A stretch of DNA of 64,000 nucleotides from Medicago truncatula (taxonomy: Eukaryota > Streptophyta > Magnoliopsida > Fabales > Fabaceae). A program made the position numbers and the translations under genes. How positions within the stretch are numbered: the first letter of the stretch is position 1; every line of letters starts with the position of its first letter. The notes beneath the pieces were generated by a model. The model was not told the origin of the DNA, searched no databases, and saw nothing but the letters and a program-made list of their open reading frames with translations. Shown here in pieces: positions 35,422-48,641 of this stretch. The stretch covers positions 40,710,576 to 40,774,575 of the forward strand of contig NC_053043.1 of NCBI RefSeq assembly GCF_003473485.1, given 5' to 3'.

Positions 35422-35561
35422 TTTTTTTTTCCGTCTAGAAGTCTGGTGGTTAGAATTCACAATTTTTAAGGTGAATAAGTGGGATTTCTCGGATTCGAAC
35501 CCCGACCCATACATATAACAATGCATATCTCTGTCAACTGAGCTATGCTCACGAGTACGGA
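35422..35561 (-). mobile_element. tRNA-derived SINE (Au-like), minus strand
   Basis: On the minus strand it shows an A box TAGCTCAGTTGA and B box GGTTCGAATCC, then the body with AATTCTAACCACCAGAC and an A-tail (T-run at 35422-35430 on the plus strand). A 12-bp target-site duplication GTCAATGTGATT lies at 35410-35421 and 35562-35573. Confidence 0.85.
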
Positions 35562-35623
35562 GTCAATGTGATTCTGATGAAAAAGAAATCTGTCAGGATT
35601 CATATATAAACAAAGACATTTCT

Positions 35624-35770
35624 TTTAAATTTATTGAATAAATGATGTATATGATATATATTACAAATCTGATACTGCTCGTAATAATCAAAATCATCTC
35701 TTCTTGTTTACCAAAAACTACCAATAAACAAAATCATATACATTAATTTTATTCAATAAATTTAAAAAAG
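35624..35770. repeat. Short foldback repeat
   Basis: TTTAAATTTATTGAATAAA at about 35626 is repeated inverted at about 35745-35765, and ATGTATATGAT next to it is inverted as well. The AT-rich arms enclose about 80 bp. Could be a tiny MITE; no clear target duplication seen. Confidence 0.5.
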
Positions 35771-36518
35771 TATAAGCAGAAGACTTTTGAAAAAGGGCTT
35801 TGTCACACCTAATTTGCTTGACAATCTTGCAAAAGTAATTACAGTCTGCTTCTTTCTAATTATATCCATAATTGTGGCAAAAATCAACCCCACCCATATT
35901 CACTTATTACAATTGAAATTAACATATCTATAGTTGAATGACCTCCAATAATACTACAGTAGTATGTCACTTGCCAATTAGCAAAGACTAATTAAATGGT
36001 GTATGATTGGTGTTAGTGCCTTGGAACTTTTGCCGACAGTCCATTGGTGCTTAAGGGCAAGATCCGAACTTCTAGAGCAAGATTATGACACAAGGAATTT
36101 TAACCTTTATTCCACTTTTAACATGGACAATGATGTCCACTACTAGTGGAATTAATTGATAATCTCTTCGTTAATGCACTCAACACATCAATGATCATTG
36201 AATTCATATTAGATGAATAATATTTTAATGTAAATTTTGATTTGTTTAAACCTATAAAAATATCAAAATTAAATTTTGGACCGTCTAATATCGATTAAGC
36301 GAACATCGCTACGTTGATTGTGGGAATGCACGAAACAAAACCTTTTTCTTATAGGTGGAAATTAGAGGACGATAAGTCAATTTTTTCATAAGCATTGTTG
36401 AGGAAGAAGCCTTAAAAAGAGGTCATATGATAAGGACAAGAAATGCAGCTGAGTACCAAGAAGTGAATGGAAACACTAACTAATTGATGTGTCATGGTAT
36501 GGTATGATATTTGCTTTC

Positions 36519-36820
36519 GAGTTCGGGTATGCTCTATTTAGGTTAAGTTCTATTTACTCCATTTAGGGTATGGATGCAAGACATGTGGCAAAAAATATCT
36601 AACGATTGAGATTTTAAATTAAAAAACAAATATTTATTTAATAAAAATACATAATAATAACAAACAATTCATGTTCCCTTCTTCTCTCATATCGCAACAA
36701 CCTTTTATTGTTTTTTAATTTAAAATCTCAACCGTTAGATATTTTCTTGCCACATGTCTTACATCCAAACCCTAAATGGAATAAATGGAGTTAAGCCTAA
36801 ATGGAATATACCCGAACTCC
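36519..36820. mobile_element. Foldback MITE, 302 bp
   Basis: Arms of more than 100 bp are inverted: GAGTTCGGGTATGCTCTATT on the left, GGAGTTCGGGTATATTCCAT read from the right. Both go on with TTTAGGGTATGGATG-like and ACATGTGGCAA stretches. The flanks TTGCTTTC (36511-36518) and TTGCTTTC (36821-36828) are a perfect 8-bp duplication, fitting hAT or a shortened Mutator-type target site. The short frame at 36785 straddles its right end and is not a gene. Confidence 0.82.
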
Positions 36821-36828
36821 TTGCTTTC

Positions 36829-39205
36829 AGTGTTCCTATTTATCTTGCAATCTTTTTTGGGAAATGAAGGGAAAATTCTTTACTCTCATCTTAAGCAACT
36901 GAAGAAAAAAAATAGTTCTTTATTATTAAGCAGGTTGGCAAAGTTTAGATTTGGATTATGGAAGAAGTATGTTGGATCCTGGAACAGGAGTTTGTGATGG
37001 GAATAATTGTAATTAATTAATTCCTATTTTAAAGCTAAACAGCAATTATTTTATCTTCTTTTGTTTGTGTCACAGATTCCTGCAGATTTGGAATGAAATT
37101 AATTTGGGGTCCAACTTGTTTTTCATTTTTCAAAGATAATGGTTGTTCACACAAAATCATACAGTACAAATGTAACTAGATTCATGCAAGTATTTAATTT
37201 AGTCATCGTCCTAATTAATCTTCTTCAAGAATTTTAATGCCGATTAACTTTTTAAGATCAAATTAAAACTCATGACCATTCTTTAAGTTAAATGAATATA
37301 GACGATCTATCAACATGTGTTTCTTGGATTTACGGATTTATATCAAGTTTTCATCATCTTTTAATAGCGACTAATCTCTAATGGAGTATATGTGAAGCAC
37401 ATAAGATTGATTATCGAAATCAAATCAGAACCACATGATTAAGAGTTTCAAATTTCCTACCGGTTAGATCAACTCATTATCATTTCAACACTTTATCTAT
37501 ATCATTGCTATCTTTCTAAAATCACAGCAAACAAAAAATTGAAATTACAAGGGACCACGGGGAAGTTTAGAAATTTAACGTCAAATACATTTTTATATTC
37601 GATTTAACTCATTCATACAAAATCAACTTAGAAAGCGATAATTGTCCTTATCTATCAACTTTTTTCCGTTCATATTTTTTCAAACTAGGATATATGATAG
37701 TGTAAAATAGGAAGTGTTACTCTTTATAATTTTTTTACACCGTATCTCTTTTTTAAAGAATTGATTTTTTCTCGATACATGATTAAATTTGTTTACACTC
37801 AGTATATTTTTATTGTACTATAGTCAAACACATTTAGATTGTTTGGTCTTGATCGAACACTCTAAATTTTAACAACAAAATTAAGATTTAAAAATAATTG
37901 AAATACAAACTTAAAATCTGAATTATCTAATCATAATCAAACGATCGAGATACGTTGATTAGGTTCGATCAAACTGCAATGAATCGAAATCTGCCCAAAC
38001 ACTTGTCACTTGATAGGTTGCCGAATGCTAAACTTTTATGTATATCTTCTTTCTTAAGGTAAAATATCATTATCATAAGTTTGTTTTCACTAATTCAACA
38101 ATTCAATTTATAATTCACATAAATATACAATGTTTCTGAAATAAAAAAATCTTTTTATAATAAAGGGTTGCTATTTTTTGGGATGTACTAAATAATTAAT
38201 GAATTGCATGGGAGAACGAATCTTACACGTGATGGTCAAGAGCTGAATTTAGAAGTTCAAAATGAAAGGCAGTAAAAATCTAAACTAAGTCCTCACTGAC
38301 AAACAGTACCAAACAAACCACATTTAGATCTACAATAGTACAAATCTATTTCAACTCCACTTACCAACATAACTACAAGATAATGTTAATTAATCACAAT
38401 ATTTTTTTTAAAACTTATATCTAACCAAATAAATGATTAATTTAAGAGACCGATCTCACCATCCATTAACAAAGATTCAATTAAGAACATTCGATAATTA
38501 TCAATTAAAATCAATTTTAACACAAAAAAAACAATAGTTAAGGGATACGAACCAAAAGGACAAGCAATTTTAGAAGGTCAAAAGAGTAAACTTCTTCAAT
38601 TAAAATATTGACTGATTTAATATCAGAGGAATTCGAATCTAAGATCTAAAGAAAAACATTTCAAAGTCTCAAGTCTACGTCATCTAAATAATAATAATAT
38701 TAATGATAGTTTTTGGAAAAATTTCATCTATTTTCTACTTTTTAAGTTAAACCTTTCACATTCTCATCTCTCTCTTGAAATTTTTCTGTGTTTGTGTGGA
38801 TCATCACCACCAACCAAATACCAATCTGTTCTCTTCTTCATAAAGCAACTGACTTTGATAGCTTCATATCTTTGAAGACAATCCATGGCCCCACAAAACT
38901 AGTTTCTCTCTCTTTCACTTTCTCTCTCCTCACTCACTCTGCACTGAAGTGTTGTTTAGCTTAAAAAACTAGTACTTTACCTCATAATATCACTCACATT
39001 CACACCTTCAACACCTTCAAATTGTTCAAAGGTACAAACTTTTTTCTTTTCTAATCATTTATTTTCCATTTTGAGAAATGGGTTGTTTTTAGTTTTCACA
39101 TTTGTTTAGTGGAAGTGAAATTTCAAGGGTAAAAAAGTAATTTTTTTGTGGTTTTGTAAGGTTGTGTTGGTGATGAATGAACTTTTCATAGAGTGAAGAA
39201 GAAAA
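36829..39205. other. Gene-free interval and kinesin 5' region
   Basis: AT-rich DNA without coding signal. The last 450 bp contain CT-rich tracts (TCTCTCTCTTTCACTTTCTC near 38908) that probably belong to the kinesin promoter or 5' UTR; an intron in the leader is possible because AAGGTACAAAC near 39027 looks like a donor. Confidence 0.5.
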
Positions 39206-42200
39206 ATGGTGGGAACTCCAATGAATGGAAGAAGGCTTTCTTTTGGATTTGGTAATGGTGGACATGATCTTGGTCCAAGTAGTACTCCACCAAGCAATGC
39301 TGGTTCTGATTATGGAAGCTACATAGATTTCACAAGAGAAGATGTTGAGGCTTTGTTGAATGAGAAATCTAAAAGGAAAGACAGATTTAATTACAAGGTT
39401 GGTTAAATTTTGTTGTGCCTTTAGTTGTTTGAGGTGTCAGGTCGATGGTAAATTATGAAGCATGGACACTCCTCAGATCAAATTATTAGCAGTGTTGGGG
39501 TGTTAGTGTCCATATGGTGTCTTGTGTCCGTGTCCGTAGTTTGATCTTGTAGTCTCGAAGACAGATTTTAAATCCCCTCAGGGACGGTTGTATGATTTAT
39601 GTTTTTTCATTGTTTGTTTGGGATTTTAGATCAAAGGGGTGCAATGTTTTATCTTTTACCATATATTAAATTAATTAAGTAATTAACATCATAATTTGTG
39701 TTTTTAGGAAAGATGTGAAAATATGATTGATTATATAAAAAGGCTCAAGGTTTGCATCAGATGGTTCCAAGATCTTGAGTTGAGCTACTCATTAGAGCAA
39801 GAGAAGTTGAAGAGTTCATTGGAATTGTCCCAACAAAAATGTGTGGAAATAGGTAAAGATTATGATTTATATTTTTTTCCTTTTTTGTTTTTGGAAAATC
39901 CGCATTATGTTTGTGTGGTAATGTGGTTTAATTCATTTTAATTGCAGAATTGCTGCTCAAAATCAAGGAAGAGGAGTTGAATTCAATTATTACAGAAATG
40001 AGAAGGAATTGCACTTCTTTGCAAGAGAAGTTAGTGAAGGAAGAAACAGAAAAGGCGGTGAGTAAGATTTTCAATTTTGTGTAAAATGCCATGGAAATTG
40101 GAAAGGTTGATGCTAAATTTATCATTTTATTATCTTTTGAAACACAAGGCTGCAATGGAATCTCTTATTAAAGAAAGAGAGGCTAGGCTTGACTTTGAAA
40201 GGTCGCAGACAACACTATCAGAAGATCTCGGTAGAGCTCAACGTGAGCTTGAAACTGCAAATCAGAAGGTATAATAAGCATAATATGAATTCAATAAGCT
40301 CTCTAGGATGGCTTATGAAAACAACTTATATATGTCAATAAGCTGTTGTCAGTTGTCACCTTATTTCCATAAAATATCCAGGATAGCTTATCAGATATTG
40401 ATAGTCAGGTCAGTGTCAGGAAATATTTTTATACAAATGTATAATACATCAACGCATTTTTGCAGATAGTATCACTCAATGACATGTATAAGCGATTACA
40501 AGAGTATATAACAAGCTTGCAGCAGTACAATGGAAAACTTCATTCTGAACTTTCTACAGTGGAAGGTGATCTCAAGCGTGTAGAGAAAGAGAAAGCGACC
40601 GTAGTGGAAAATCTTACAATGTTAAAGGGCCAACTAGCTCTGTCTATGGTTAGTATACATTGTGATTTTTCAGAAAACCTTTCTCATTAGTATGCAACTT
40701 GGAAGTCTTACAGAGTTTCATTGGTTGTTTTGCTCAGGCTTCTCAAGAAGAAGCTACAAAACAGAAGGATGCTTTTGCTAGTGAAGTTACATCCCTTCGA
40801 AGCGAGTTGCACCAAGTGAGGGATGATCGAGACCGCCAAATTTCTCAAGTGCAAACTTTAAGTACTGAAATAGTGAAGTTCAAAGATTCTTCAGAAAAGT
40901 CTGGTTCCGAAGTGAACAACTTGACCATGAAAACAAATGAGTTGGAGGTTGGTTTATATCATGTTTCTTTTCGGTAAATACAACATCCTTTTTGCTATTT
41001 ATGTAGACATGAGACTGATTTTCCTGTGCAGACAAAATGTACGTTGCAAGATAATCATATAAAGGAGTTACAAGAGAAGCTAACTCTTGCAGAGAACAAA
41101 CTGGAGGTGATGACAATGTGGCATAAATTTAGAAGAAAAGATTGTCTCATTGAACTTGTGATATAATTGTTTTGGTTCTTCATTCAGGTTTGTGATATAT
41201 CCGCAATTGAGACAAGAACAGAATTCGAAGGACAACAAAAACTCGTAAATGAGTTACAAAAACGATTGGCAGATGCAGAATACAAACTTATAGAAGGGGA
41301 GAAGCTGAGGAAAGAATTACATAATACAATTTTGGTAACTCCCTGAGACGATATGTGTTGATAAACAAAAACATTGAAGTAAAATCAACTCCTTGCTAAG
41401 TACTTATCTTCATTTGACAGGAACTGAAAGGGAACATTCGTGTGTTCTGTAGAGTGCGACCTTTGTTACCTGATGAGAGTTGCAGCTCAGAAGGCAAGAT
41501 TATATCTTATCCTACCTCCATGGAAGCTTCTGGACGAGGCATTGAATTAACACAAAACGGTATATCTCATGATGCCGGCTTCTTCTTATTGATGTATGCT
41601 TGTTTTAGTTTATTCATTTAATTATGCTGATGCTTGTGTTACTATTTTTAGGTCAAAAACATTCTTTCACATTTGATAGAGTTTTTGCACCTGATGCATT
41701 ACAAGAAGAAGTATTTACGGAAATTTCACAACTTGTGCAAAGTGCTCTTGATGGTTATAAGGTAATTTCTAAGTTTAGCTTTTATTATTTGTATATCATT
41801 TCATATTATATTATACTCTTAGCTGCATGCCATTGTTCAGTTGCTAGTCGGTAATAGAGTTAAAAGGCTTTAGTTTTAGCATATTTGAACTTATCTACTA
41901 CTATAAGCACATGAAAGACTGTCTGGGAGAGCTTAGAAAAAATTTATGAAGTACTTATATGTCAAGCGGTTGAGCTATAAATGCTTAATTAAGTTGTTTA
42001 TCCACACAGGGCCTTATAATATGCATGTTTATCAAGTTGTATGAATGTTTAGCACCAAGGATTCTCGAAATTTGAGATATTTTCTTTTCCAGGTTTGCAT
42101 TTTCGCATATGGTCAGACAGGTTCAGGGAAAACCTATACAATGATGGGCAGGCCTGGACATCTCGGAGAAAAGGGTTTGATACCTCGTTCGCTAGAACAA

Positions 42201-44342
42201 ATATTTCAAACAAGACAGTCTCAACAACCGCAGGGCTGGAAATATGAAATGCAGGTGATAATTAGTTTTTAATTTTTCCCCTCAGTCCCATCATTGTGTA
42301 ACCATGATGTTGAGATCTAATAAGGTTTTTTCTTCATAAAAATTTACAGGTGTCAATGTTGGAAATATACAATGAAACGATTCGTGATTTGTTGGCTACA
42401 ACAAATAAGTCCCCATCAGACACAACCCGTGCAGAAAATGGTACTCCTGGGAAGCAATACTCAATCAAGCATGATGCCAGTGGAAATACTCTTGTTTCTG
42501 ATCTTACCGTGGTAGATGTTGAGAGTGTAAAAGAGGTCGCATTTCTTTTAAATCAAGCGGCAAATAGCAGGTTATTACTTCATAACTTTCCTTTGTAGGC
42601 CTTTCAATGTGTTCAGTGTCTTGTTATTGCTTTATATGAGATCAAGAAAAACAAAAGTTAACATAATTTTAGTGCATCAAAATATTGAGTTATTGTTCTC
42701 CTACAAGTTACATACTTTGCTTTTGGATGACAATTTTGACTATATATGTTTTTCTGTTTATTTCTATTTAGATCTGTGGGAAAAACTCAGATGAATGAAC
42801 AATCTTCAAGAAGTCATTTCGTATTCACTCTTCGAATATACGGTGTAAATGAGGTATGAATGTTTCTCCTCTATAAATAATTCAAGCCATGTTTCTTGCT
42901 CATGACTCAGTTTCTTTCCTAGAGCTTGTATGGATTGACTTATTTGAACATGTCTGCTTGCTTGAGTACTTGTGAGACGGTTGGAGAAAGCTTATAGAAA
43001 CAACTTATGACATGTCCATAAGCTGTTTTCAACTTATTTCCATAAGCTCTCCAAGATAGCTTATGAAAAATTTGACTTTTTGTTATAGAAACAACATATA
43101 CATAAGCACTTATCTCTTTTTTCTGCCAGAGCACGGACCAACAAGTACAAGGTGTTCTAAATCTCATTGATCTTGCTGGGAGTGAGCGTCTTTCAAGGAG
43201 TGGCTCAACTGGAGACCGATTGAAAGAAACTCAAGTGTGTAAAACCATACGATGTTTTCTATTTTATACAGTTCTGCTTCTTTGATTTATTATAATCCAA
43301 ACTTCTTTCACTTGTAATTAGGCAATAAATAAAAGTTTATCATCATTAAGTGATGTTATATTTGCGTTGGCCAAGAAGGAGGATCATATTCCATTCAGGA
43401 ACTCAAAGCTTACATACCTACTTCAGGTGATTTTTCTTTCATATTAGTCATTGAAAAATGCTGCAATTTTCTTAACCTTGAAAAATGATAAGGATCTCTA
43501 AATTCTAATAGTCATAAAACGAAACTGATGTTTTATCGTATACTTTAAATCAGTTATTTGAAGGCACGTACAGTTCTTTCAGTGCTACACATAGTTATGA
43601 TTTCCCTTTACCATAAATAAATTATATTGTTAAGATAGACCAAAGATAATTCATGTTGTAGACTGCAATAGGTAGGACTGTTAAAAAAAAAATCCCAAAA
43701 CCAAACCTAACCGTTAAACCAAAACAAACTGCACTGAAAAAAACTAAACTATTCGTCACCTTACAGTGCGGCGTGGTTCAGTTTAGTTTTTGATTTTTTT
43801 TTAAAAACAGTCTTAATGTTCAACTTGGTCCAGTTTTTGGTTTTTTTCAACTGTCCTAATAATCAGTTAGTTACAGCATTACCAATTTGATACAATGGTT
43901 CACAAAGAATCGGTTTAGTTCGAAAAAGTACAGTTCAGTTTTTTTGTAAAGGTAGTTTCGATTTGGAATCACTGAACCGGTGAACCAAATCTTTACATCA
44001 ACTCGGTTTGAGACAAACCATTAATGGTTCGGTTCAGTTTTACCGAACTGTTTAAACAAATTGATTCAATTTTCTTTCCCGAACCATGAACAGTGCTGCT
44101 AGTTGTTGGTGTTTCTTAATAGCTTTGAGATGATCTAATTTGTTGACTATTATGTTGAACAGCCTTGTCTAGGTGGAGACTCAAAGACATTAATGTTTGT
44201 AAACATTGCTCCTGACCAAGCTTCATCTGGAGAGTCACTATGCTCGCTCCGGTTTGCTTCAAGAGTAAATGCTTGTGAAATCGGGACACCTCGCCGCACC
44301 ACCAACGGTCGCCCTACAGAATCTCGCTTGAGCTATTTCTAA
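39206..44342 (+). CDS. ATK3: Kinesin-14, ATK2/ATK3 (KATB/KATC) type, C-terminal motor, 16 exons
   Basis: Exons: 39206-39397, 39708-39852, 39948-40057, 40149-40268, 40466-40648, 40738-40947, 41032-41106, 41188-41334, 41421-41559, 41652-41761, 42093-42254, 42350-42570, 42772-42853, 43130-43234, 43322-43426, 44163-44342. All borders are GT-AG and phases join to 761 residues. A short head ([15 protein letters not shown]) precedes coiled coil to about residue 394, a neck [15 protein letters not shown], and a motor with P-loop GQTGSGKT (about 484), switch I NEQSSRSH and switch [11 protein letters not shown]. The C-terminal motor marks a minus-end-directed microtubule motor of spindle and phragmoplast. 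The MVG start and [14 protein letters not shown] region match ATK2/ATK3 better than ATK1; gene order favours ATK3. Confidence 0.95.
40280..40450. repeat. Remnant of an AAGCT-rich MITE family in a kinesin intron
   Basis: Motifs such as AGGATGGCTTATGAAAACA, AATAAGCTGTTG and TTATTTCCATAAAATATCCA recur in intron 13 (about 42930-43110, with ATAAGCTGTTTTCAACTTAT and TCCATAAGCTCTCCAAGAT). A weaker form is in intron 10 (about 41890-42000). This looks like a common legume MITE that settled three times in one gene. Ends are not clear in any copy. Confidence 0.5.
43675..44105. mobile_element. Probable hAT-derived element in kinesin intron 15
   Basis: The 736-bp last intron is filled by DNA with AACCAAACC/GGTTCGGTT repeats in both orientations (ACCAAACCTAACCGTTAAAC on the left, ATGGTTCGGTTCAGTTTTAC on the right). 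Outer ends TAGGACTGTT and TAGCAGCACTGTT are roughly inverted. Such ends are usual in hAT MITEs; no clean 8-bp duplication was found. Confidence 0.45.
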
Positions 44343-45488
44343 TCTCACCACAAATGAAATCATGAATATATTGTTTAACCTGCTTGGAGGAGTCAATTTG
44401 CTTGGCCTATGTGACCACTACAATAACCAAAATTAGCTTTAATTCTAAATTTCTAACATCATACATATAGCTTGTATAGTGAAGAGGTTACCAAGTACTA
44501 TGCATTTAGTTAAAAACACTTCCATGTTCTATTAGTTTCATTTGCAATTCTGTTTAATGTTGTATAATCATAATTTCATTCCTTATATTATGAGTAAACA
44601 ACTAGACATGTTTCTTAGTGTCAATTTTTTTTATAAAATATTGAAGTTCTGTTAAACTAGTTATAAAACTTAAGAATCAAATTGATGGTTGGTACATGTT
44701 ATTTAAGAAGTGTGATTGTTACTCTTTTGAAAGTATATTCGTAAATAATAAATACACTAACTTAAGAAAGAAATGGGAGTACAATGACGTATCATCTGCC
44801 ATATGTATGTTGATGGATTAACATGTAGCATAGCTAAGTTTGATGGTGATAAGTCTCAATCTAAGCTTGAGTTCTTGCAAAGCAAGTTAAATATTAATAC
44901 AATATTTAACTTGTCAATTAATTAAGTCGTACCTTGTGGTAGAGAGTCAATTCCTGAACCATATTAAAAAACTTGTTGTATAATCCAAGTAAAATTTATT
45001 AGACTTCCTAACTCCTCCAAACTCCAAAATTTGTACATGTGGCAATGTGAGCATAGTATTTTATTTTATTTTTAATAAAAAAAAGAGCATAATATGTTTT
45101 TATTGTTTCGATTAAACCTATGATTTTGAGGGAAATGGACTGCAGTAATCAATAATTCAGATCGAAAGATAAGTAAAGTCACACTAATAATTGCTTCGGT
45201 TATGACCGGAAATAGGATTCTCCTCACAATTTGTTTTTAATTGAAGTTGATTAATGATTATTTAAACTAACAGAATTTTTATTATAGATAGAATTGGCAA
45301 CATTGTGATTGAAACCAAAAGAATTTTTAAAAAAAGAAGAAAGAACACTATTATACATTTGAAAATTTTGCTGAAATTATAGCATTTATCTATCTACAAG
45401 GTAAAAACGTCCTTATCTTGAATCAACACAATCAAAAACACAAAATTGTTTTGACAAGAGTAAAAAATACAGCTTAATTAAAATCATG
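44343..45488. other. Interval between convergent kinesin and PNSL3
   Basis: 3' flanks of the two convergent genes; AT-rich, no gene or repeat recognised. Confidence 0.5.
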
Positions 45489-47033
45489 TCAAATTGTTTT
45501 ATACATTATAGTCATCCTGTCCATGACATCTTTAAGCATAACTTCAGTTTCTTTATAGCATGCTTGTGTTTCAAGTAGATTTTTGTTCCTTGAAGCTTCT
45601 TCAAGCTGTCATTGCATAAAAAATTCAATTCATTAACCCAACATCTATTCACATAATAGTAAATTGCGGTCAACAACTGCAATTACAGCACAAATGTCGT
45701 TGGACCACAATTGCGGCCACAACACAAACATGGCCGCAATTGTGGTCGCATCAGCCACATTTGTCTGCAATATTTTGGATTACAGTGGCATCGACCACTT
45801 TTTCCTGCAATATCAAGCACTAAAATGCGACTCTATGTAACCGCAATATAAAAAGGAGCATACCTTTTCAAAATTATCAAACAATTTGTTTGCCACATCA
45901 GTTAATTGTTGCTTATCTTCAACTGGGACAGCAGAGATAACCTTGTCAAAATCAAAGTACATGAATGTTGACTTGAGTCTTAGGTACCTCCTAACATAGT
46001 TGAGTGTGTCTTGTGCAATCAAATCCGCCATTGCAAGAAGATCAAATGCATATTTCTTGATCCTTAAAACACTTCCTTTTGCTCCAATATTTGCCATGTA
46101 GAGTTTCTTTTTAATAAAAGAACGCGTCCCAGTTTTCTCATTTGCAATATCTAACCATATAATCATCATTCACATCGTTAGAACAAGAACCTTGATTCAA
46201 AAGTAAACAGATACGAAAAACGCAAACAAAGAAAACACAACATTTTATCTCAGGGCTCGGCCAGTTGTGTCTACGTTCTCTGACTACATTGATATTCTAT
46301 ATATTATTCAAGCTTAGGATTACTTTTACAAATTTACTTTAAATGCTACGGTCCAATTTACATGATTACTCCTAAGCCACTTAGTATGGTCTAGTCAACT
46401 CAAGCGACTTGTGCACTTATCAGTAAGGCGACATTTAGTACAGTGAACTTAAAAGATTAAACCATCGTGATGAAGTTAACTATAACCATCGATTTAATAT
46501 ATCTATTGGCATTGTACTTCACTAATAGGTCAATAGTTATTTTTTAACTTCACCATGATAGTACAATTAATATTTTTAAGTTCACCATGCTAACTTTCAA
46601 TCATAACTATAAAAGAAAATAGTAAAAGAAAGAACAAAAAACCAATCATAATTGTCCAATGTCAATTGAAACATAACATCAAAACAAACATAAGAGCAAT
46701 GAAATGCATGTATACAAGCAAGAACAATAAGAAATTAATCTTACTATTAGTGACAGTTGGTTCTGGAATAGGTCCATCAATCCAAAATCCATTATCCTTA
46801 GCCAGTGAAATCTTCTCACTGAATTGTCCTGTAAGAACTAAAGAAACAAGGCTTATTGCAGCTGCTCTTCTTGTAGTGTTAACTGATTCACATTCTGATA
46901 TTTTCTTTGTTTTGCTTCCAAGAAATCCAACTACTACTTGTCCTGTCTTAAAGGTTCTTTGTGCATTTGGAACAAGGCATGTAATTGGAGTTAAAGTTTT
47001 GGAGACTCCATGCAAATTTGTTAGAGGAGCCAT
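45489..47033 (-). CDS. PNSL3: PsbQ-like photosynthetic NDH subunit of lumenal location 3
   Basis: Minus-strand exons 47033-46745, 46150-45864 and 45605-45489 join to 230 residues. A chloroplast transit region (about 1-50) is followed by a twin-arginine and hydrophobic stretch ([17 protein letters not shown]), as expected for lumen import. The mature part starts near [11 protein letters not shown] and has [26 protein letters not shown] and [19 protein letters not shown], the four-helix PsbQ-like fold. This is close to what I remember of Arabidopsis PNSL3/PQL2. The protein belongs to subcomplex L of the chloroplast NDH complex and cyclic electron flow around PSI. Intron 2 holds a stretch rich in GCGGCCACAA and its inverse (45660-45830), probably a MITE piece. 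Confidence 0.92.
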
Positions 47034-48521
47034 AACTCAAATGAGTACAAGTGTTTGAGAAATTAAGATAGATAATTCATTAAAGTTTTTGGAAATAAAA
47101 AATTTGTGACATATCCATTTGGGAAGTGCTAGTGCTATGGTGTCCACTAAGTGGCACTAGAAAGGATATCATTATTAAGGGTGGTTTTGTAATTTTAGTT
47201 TTGATGTGTTTTTTTTTTTTTTTTTTTTTTTGGGGTCAAGGATGTATGTGGACTTAATTTATATAGTGGGCTTAGAGTATCTCTTTTGGGTGGGTTCTTA
47301 TTAGCACGAAAATTGTTTTATAGGCCTCCTGAATTGCTTAAAATTCAGTGAAAACGCATCTGGGAAAATAGTTTCTGGTTCTATAAACAAAATAAACCCT
47401 ATCGAAAGATACGTTTTGATAGGTTGAGCGATTAATGAGGCCTATAAAGAAATTACCATCTATCACAAGTGACAAATGAAACTCCCATTTCATGACAAAA
47501 AAATAAATAAACAAAATCCTTTGGTTTTTCTTAAGCGAAATTCGGCTTGCAAAAGCATGCACAATGACAGCCATCATTCCAATGTGTTGGTTACCATCAC
47601 TGAGAGCAAGGTTTTAAATAATGGTCGTGTTCGAGGTTGCGGTTGCGTTAAGGATTTTGCAATTTCGGGTTTTTACGGATGTTGTTTTATAAATTGAAGT
47701 TGTCGCAATGTGAATTAATCAAAATATTGAACAGATATTATTAAGTTTATTTATAATATCATATACTGTATAATAACTTCATTTTGAGTGTTTCTTCATA
47801 AGTTCATAACAGTAATTCTTTCATAATCTTGTAATGAATTTGTTCCTCTAAGAATTTAATCACTAATGACAATTGAAATGGAGTTCCACTAATAAAAACC
47901 TTGAATAGAGAATCCCATAAAGGCTATTCTATCTTAAAAAACTTCCATTCCCTATATATATATATATTTTTTTTTTTTTTTCTTTCTTTCTTTCAAATAT
48001 CCATAACAAATAAATTCATCGGAGTGACTAAATATAAGATTTAATTTGTATGCATTGTAAATTTTGTTTATATATGGATTGAATCAAATCACGTCGTGTA
48101 TGTACTTTTGTTGATATTTTAATGTAAAACTTTTTTATACATTAATTGAATCAAATTACGTCGTGTATGTTCCTTTGTTGATATTTTAGGAACCAACATA
48201 TTTTGATGTGAATTGACAACCAGAAACGTGTAACATTTTCAATAATTTGGAAATATTGTTAATTTTGTTATTTATTCATATAAGTTTTCGTAAAACAATG
48301 AAAGTTGGCTTTAAATTATTTTTTAATTCATTGCATGAATCACGTTATTATTATCATTGAATTGAATTGGCTAAAGCAGAGGCCCCAGTTGCATTTTGTT
48401 GTTCATGTATACATCAATCTACAAAAAACATCTTAATCAATTGAACAAGAAAATCAACAATTTTTCTCGTGCAACTTTGCTCACATAGCTAATCATATTT
48501 CCTCATAGACTTTTTTATCTA

Positions 48522-48599
<78 letters not shown>

Positions 48600-48641
48600 G
48601 CTAGCACCCTTTTGAAGAAGCAACAACAACAAAAGAAAGAA
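47034..48641. other. Interval between divergent PNSL3 and CXXS1, with repeats
   Basis: Contains a poly-T run (47211-47231), a piece near 47608 (GTTTTAAATAATGGTCGTG) that resembles a hAT-type MITE end, and a tandem repeat around 48075-48190 (GAATCAAAT-ACGTCGTGTATGT twice, about 70-bp period). No gene seen; both genes' promoters must lie here. Confidence 0.5.
48524..48596. repeat. (AT)n microsatellite
   Basis: About 35 uninterrupted AT dinucleotides end roughly 45 bp before the CXXS1 start codon, so they lie in its 5' UTR or core promoter. Confidence 0.95.

Noticed and set aside
36785-36997. 70-residue frame with a membrane-like start
   Set aside because: It starts inside a MITE arm and runs out into flank; no support.
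48524-48596. Replication origin or matrix attachment at the (AT)n tract
   Set aside because: A simple microsatellite explains it and nothing else supports the idea.
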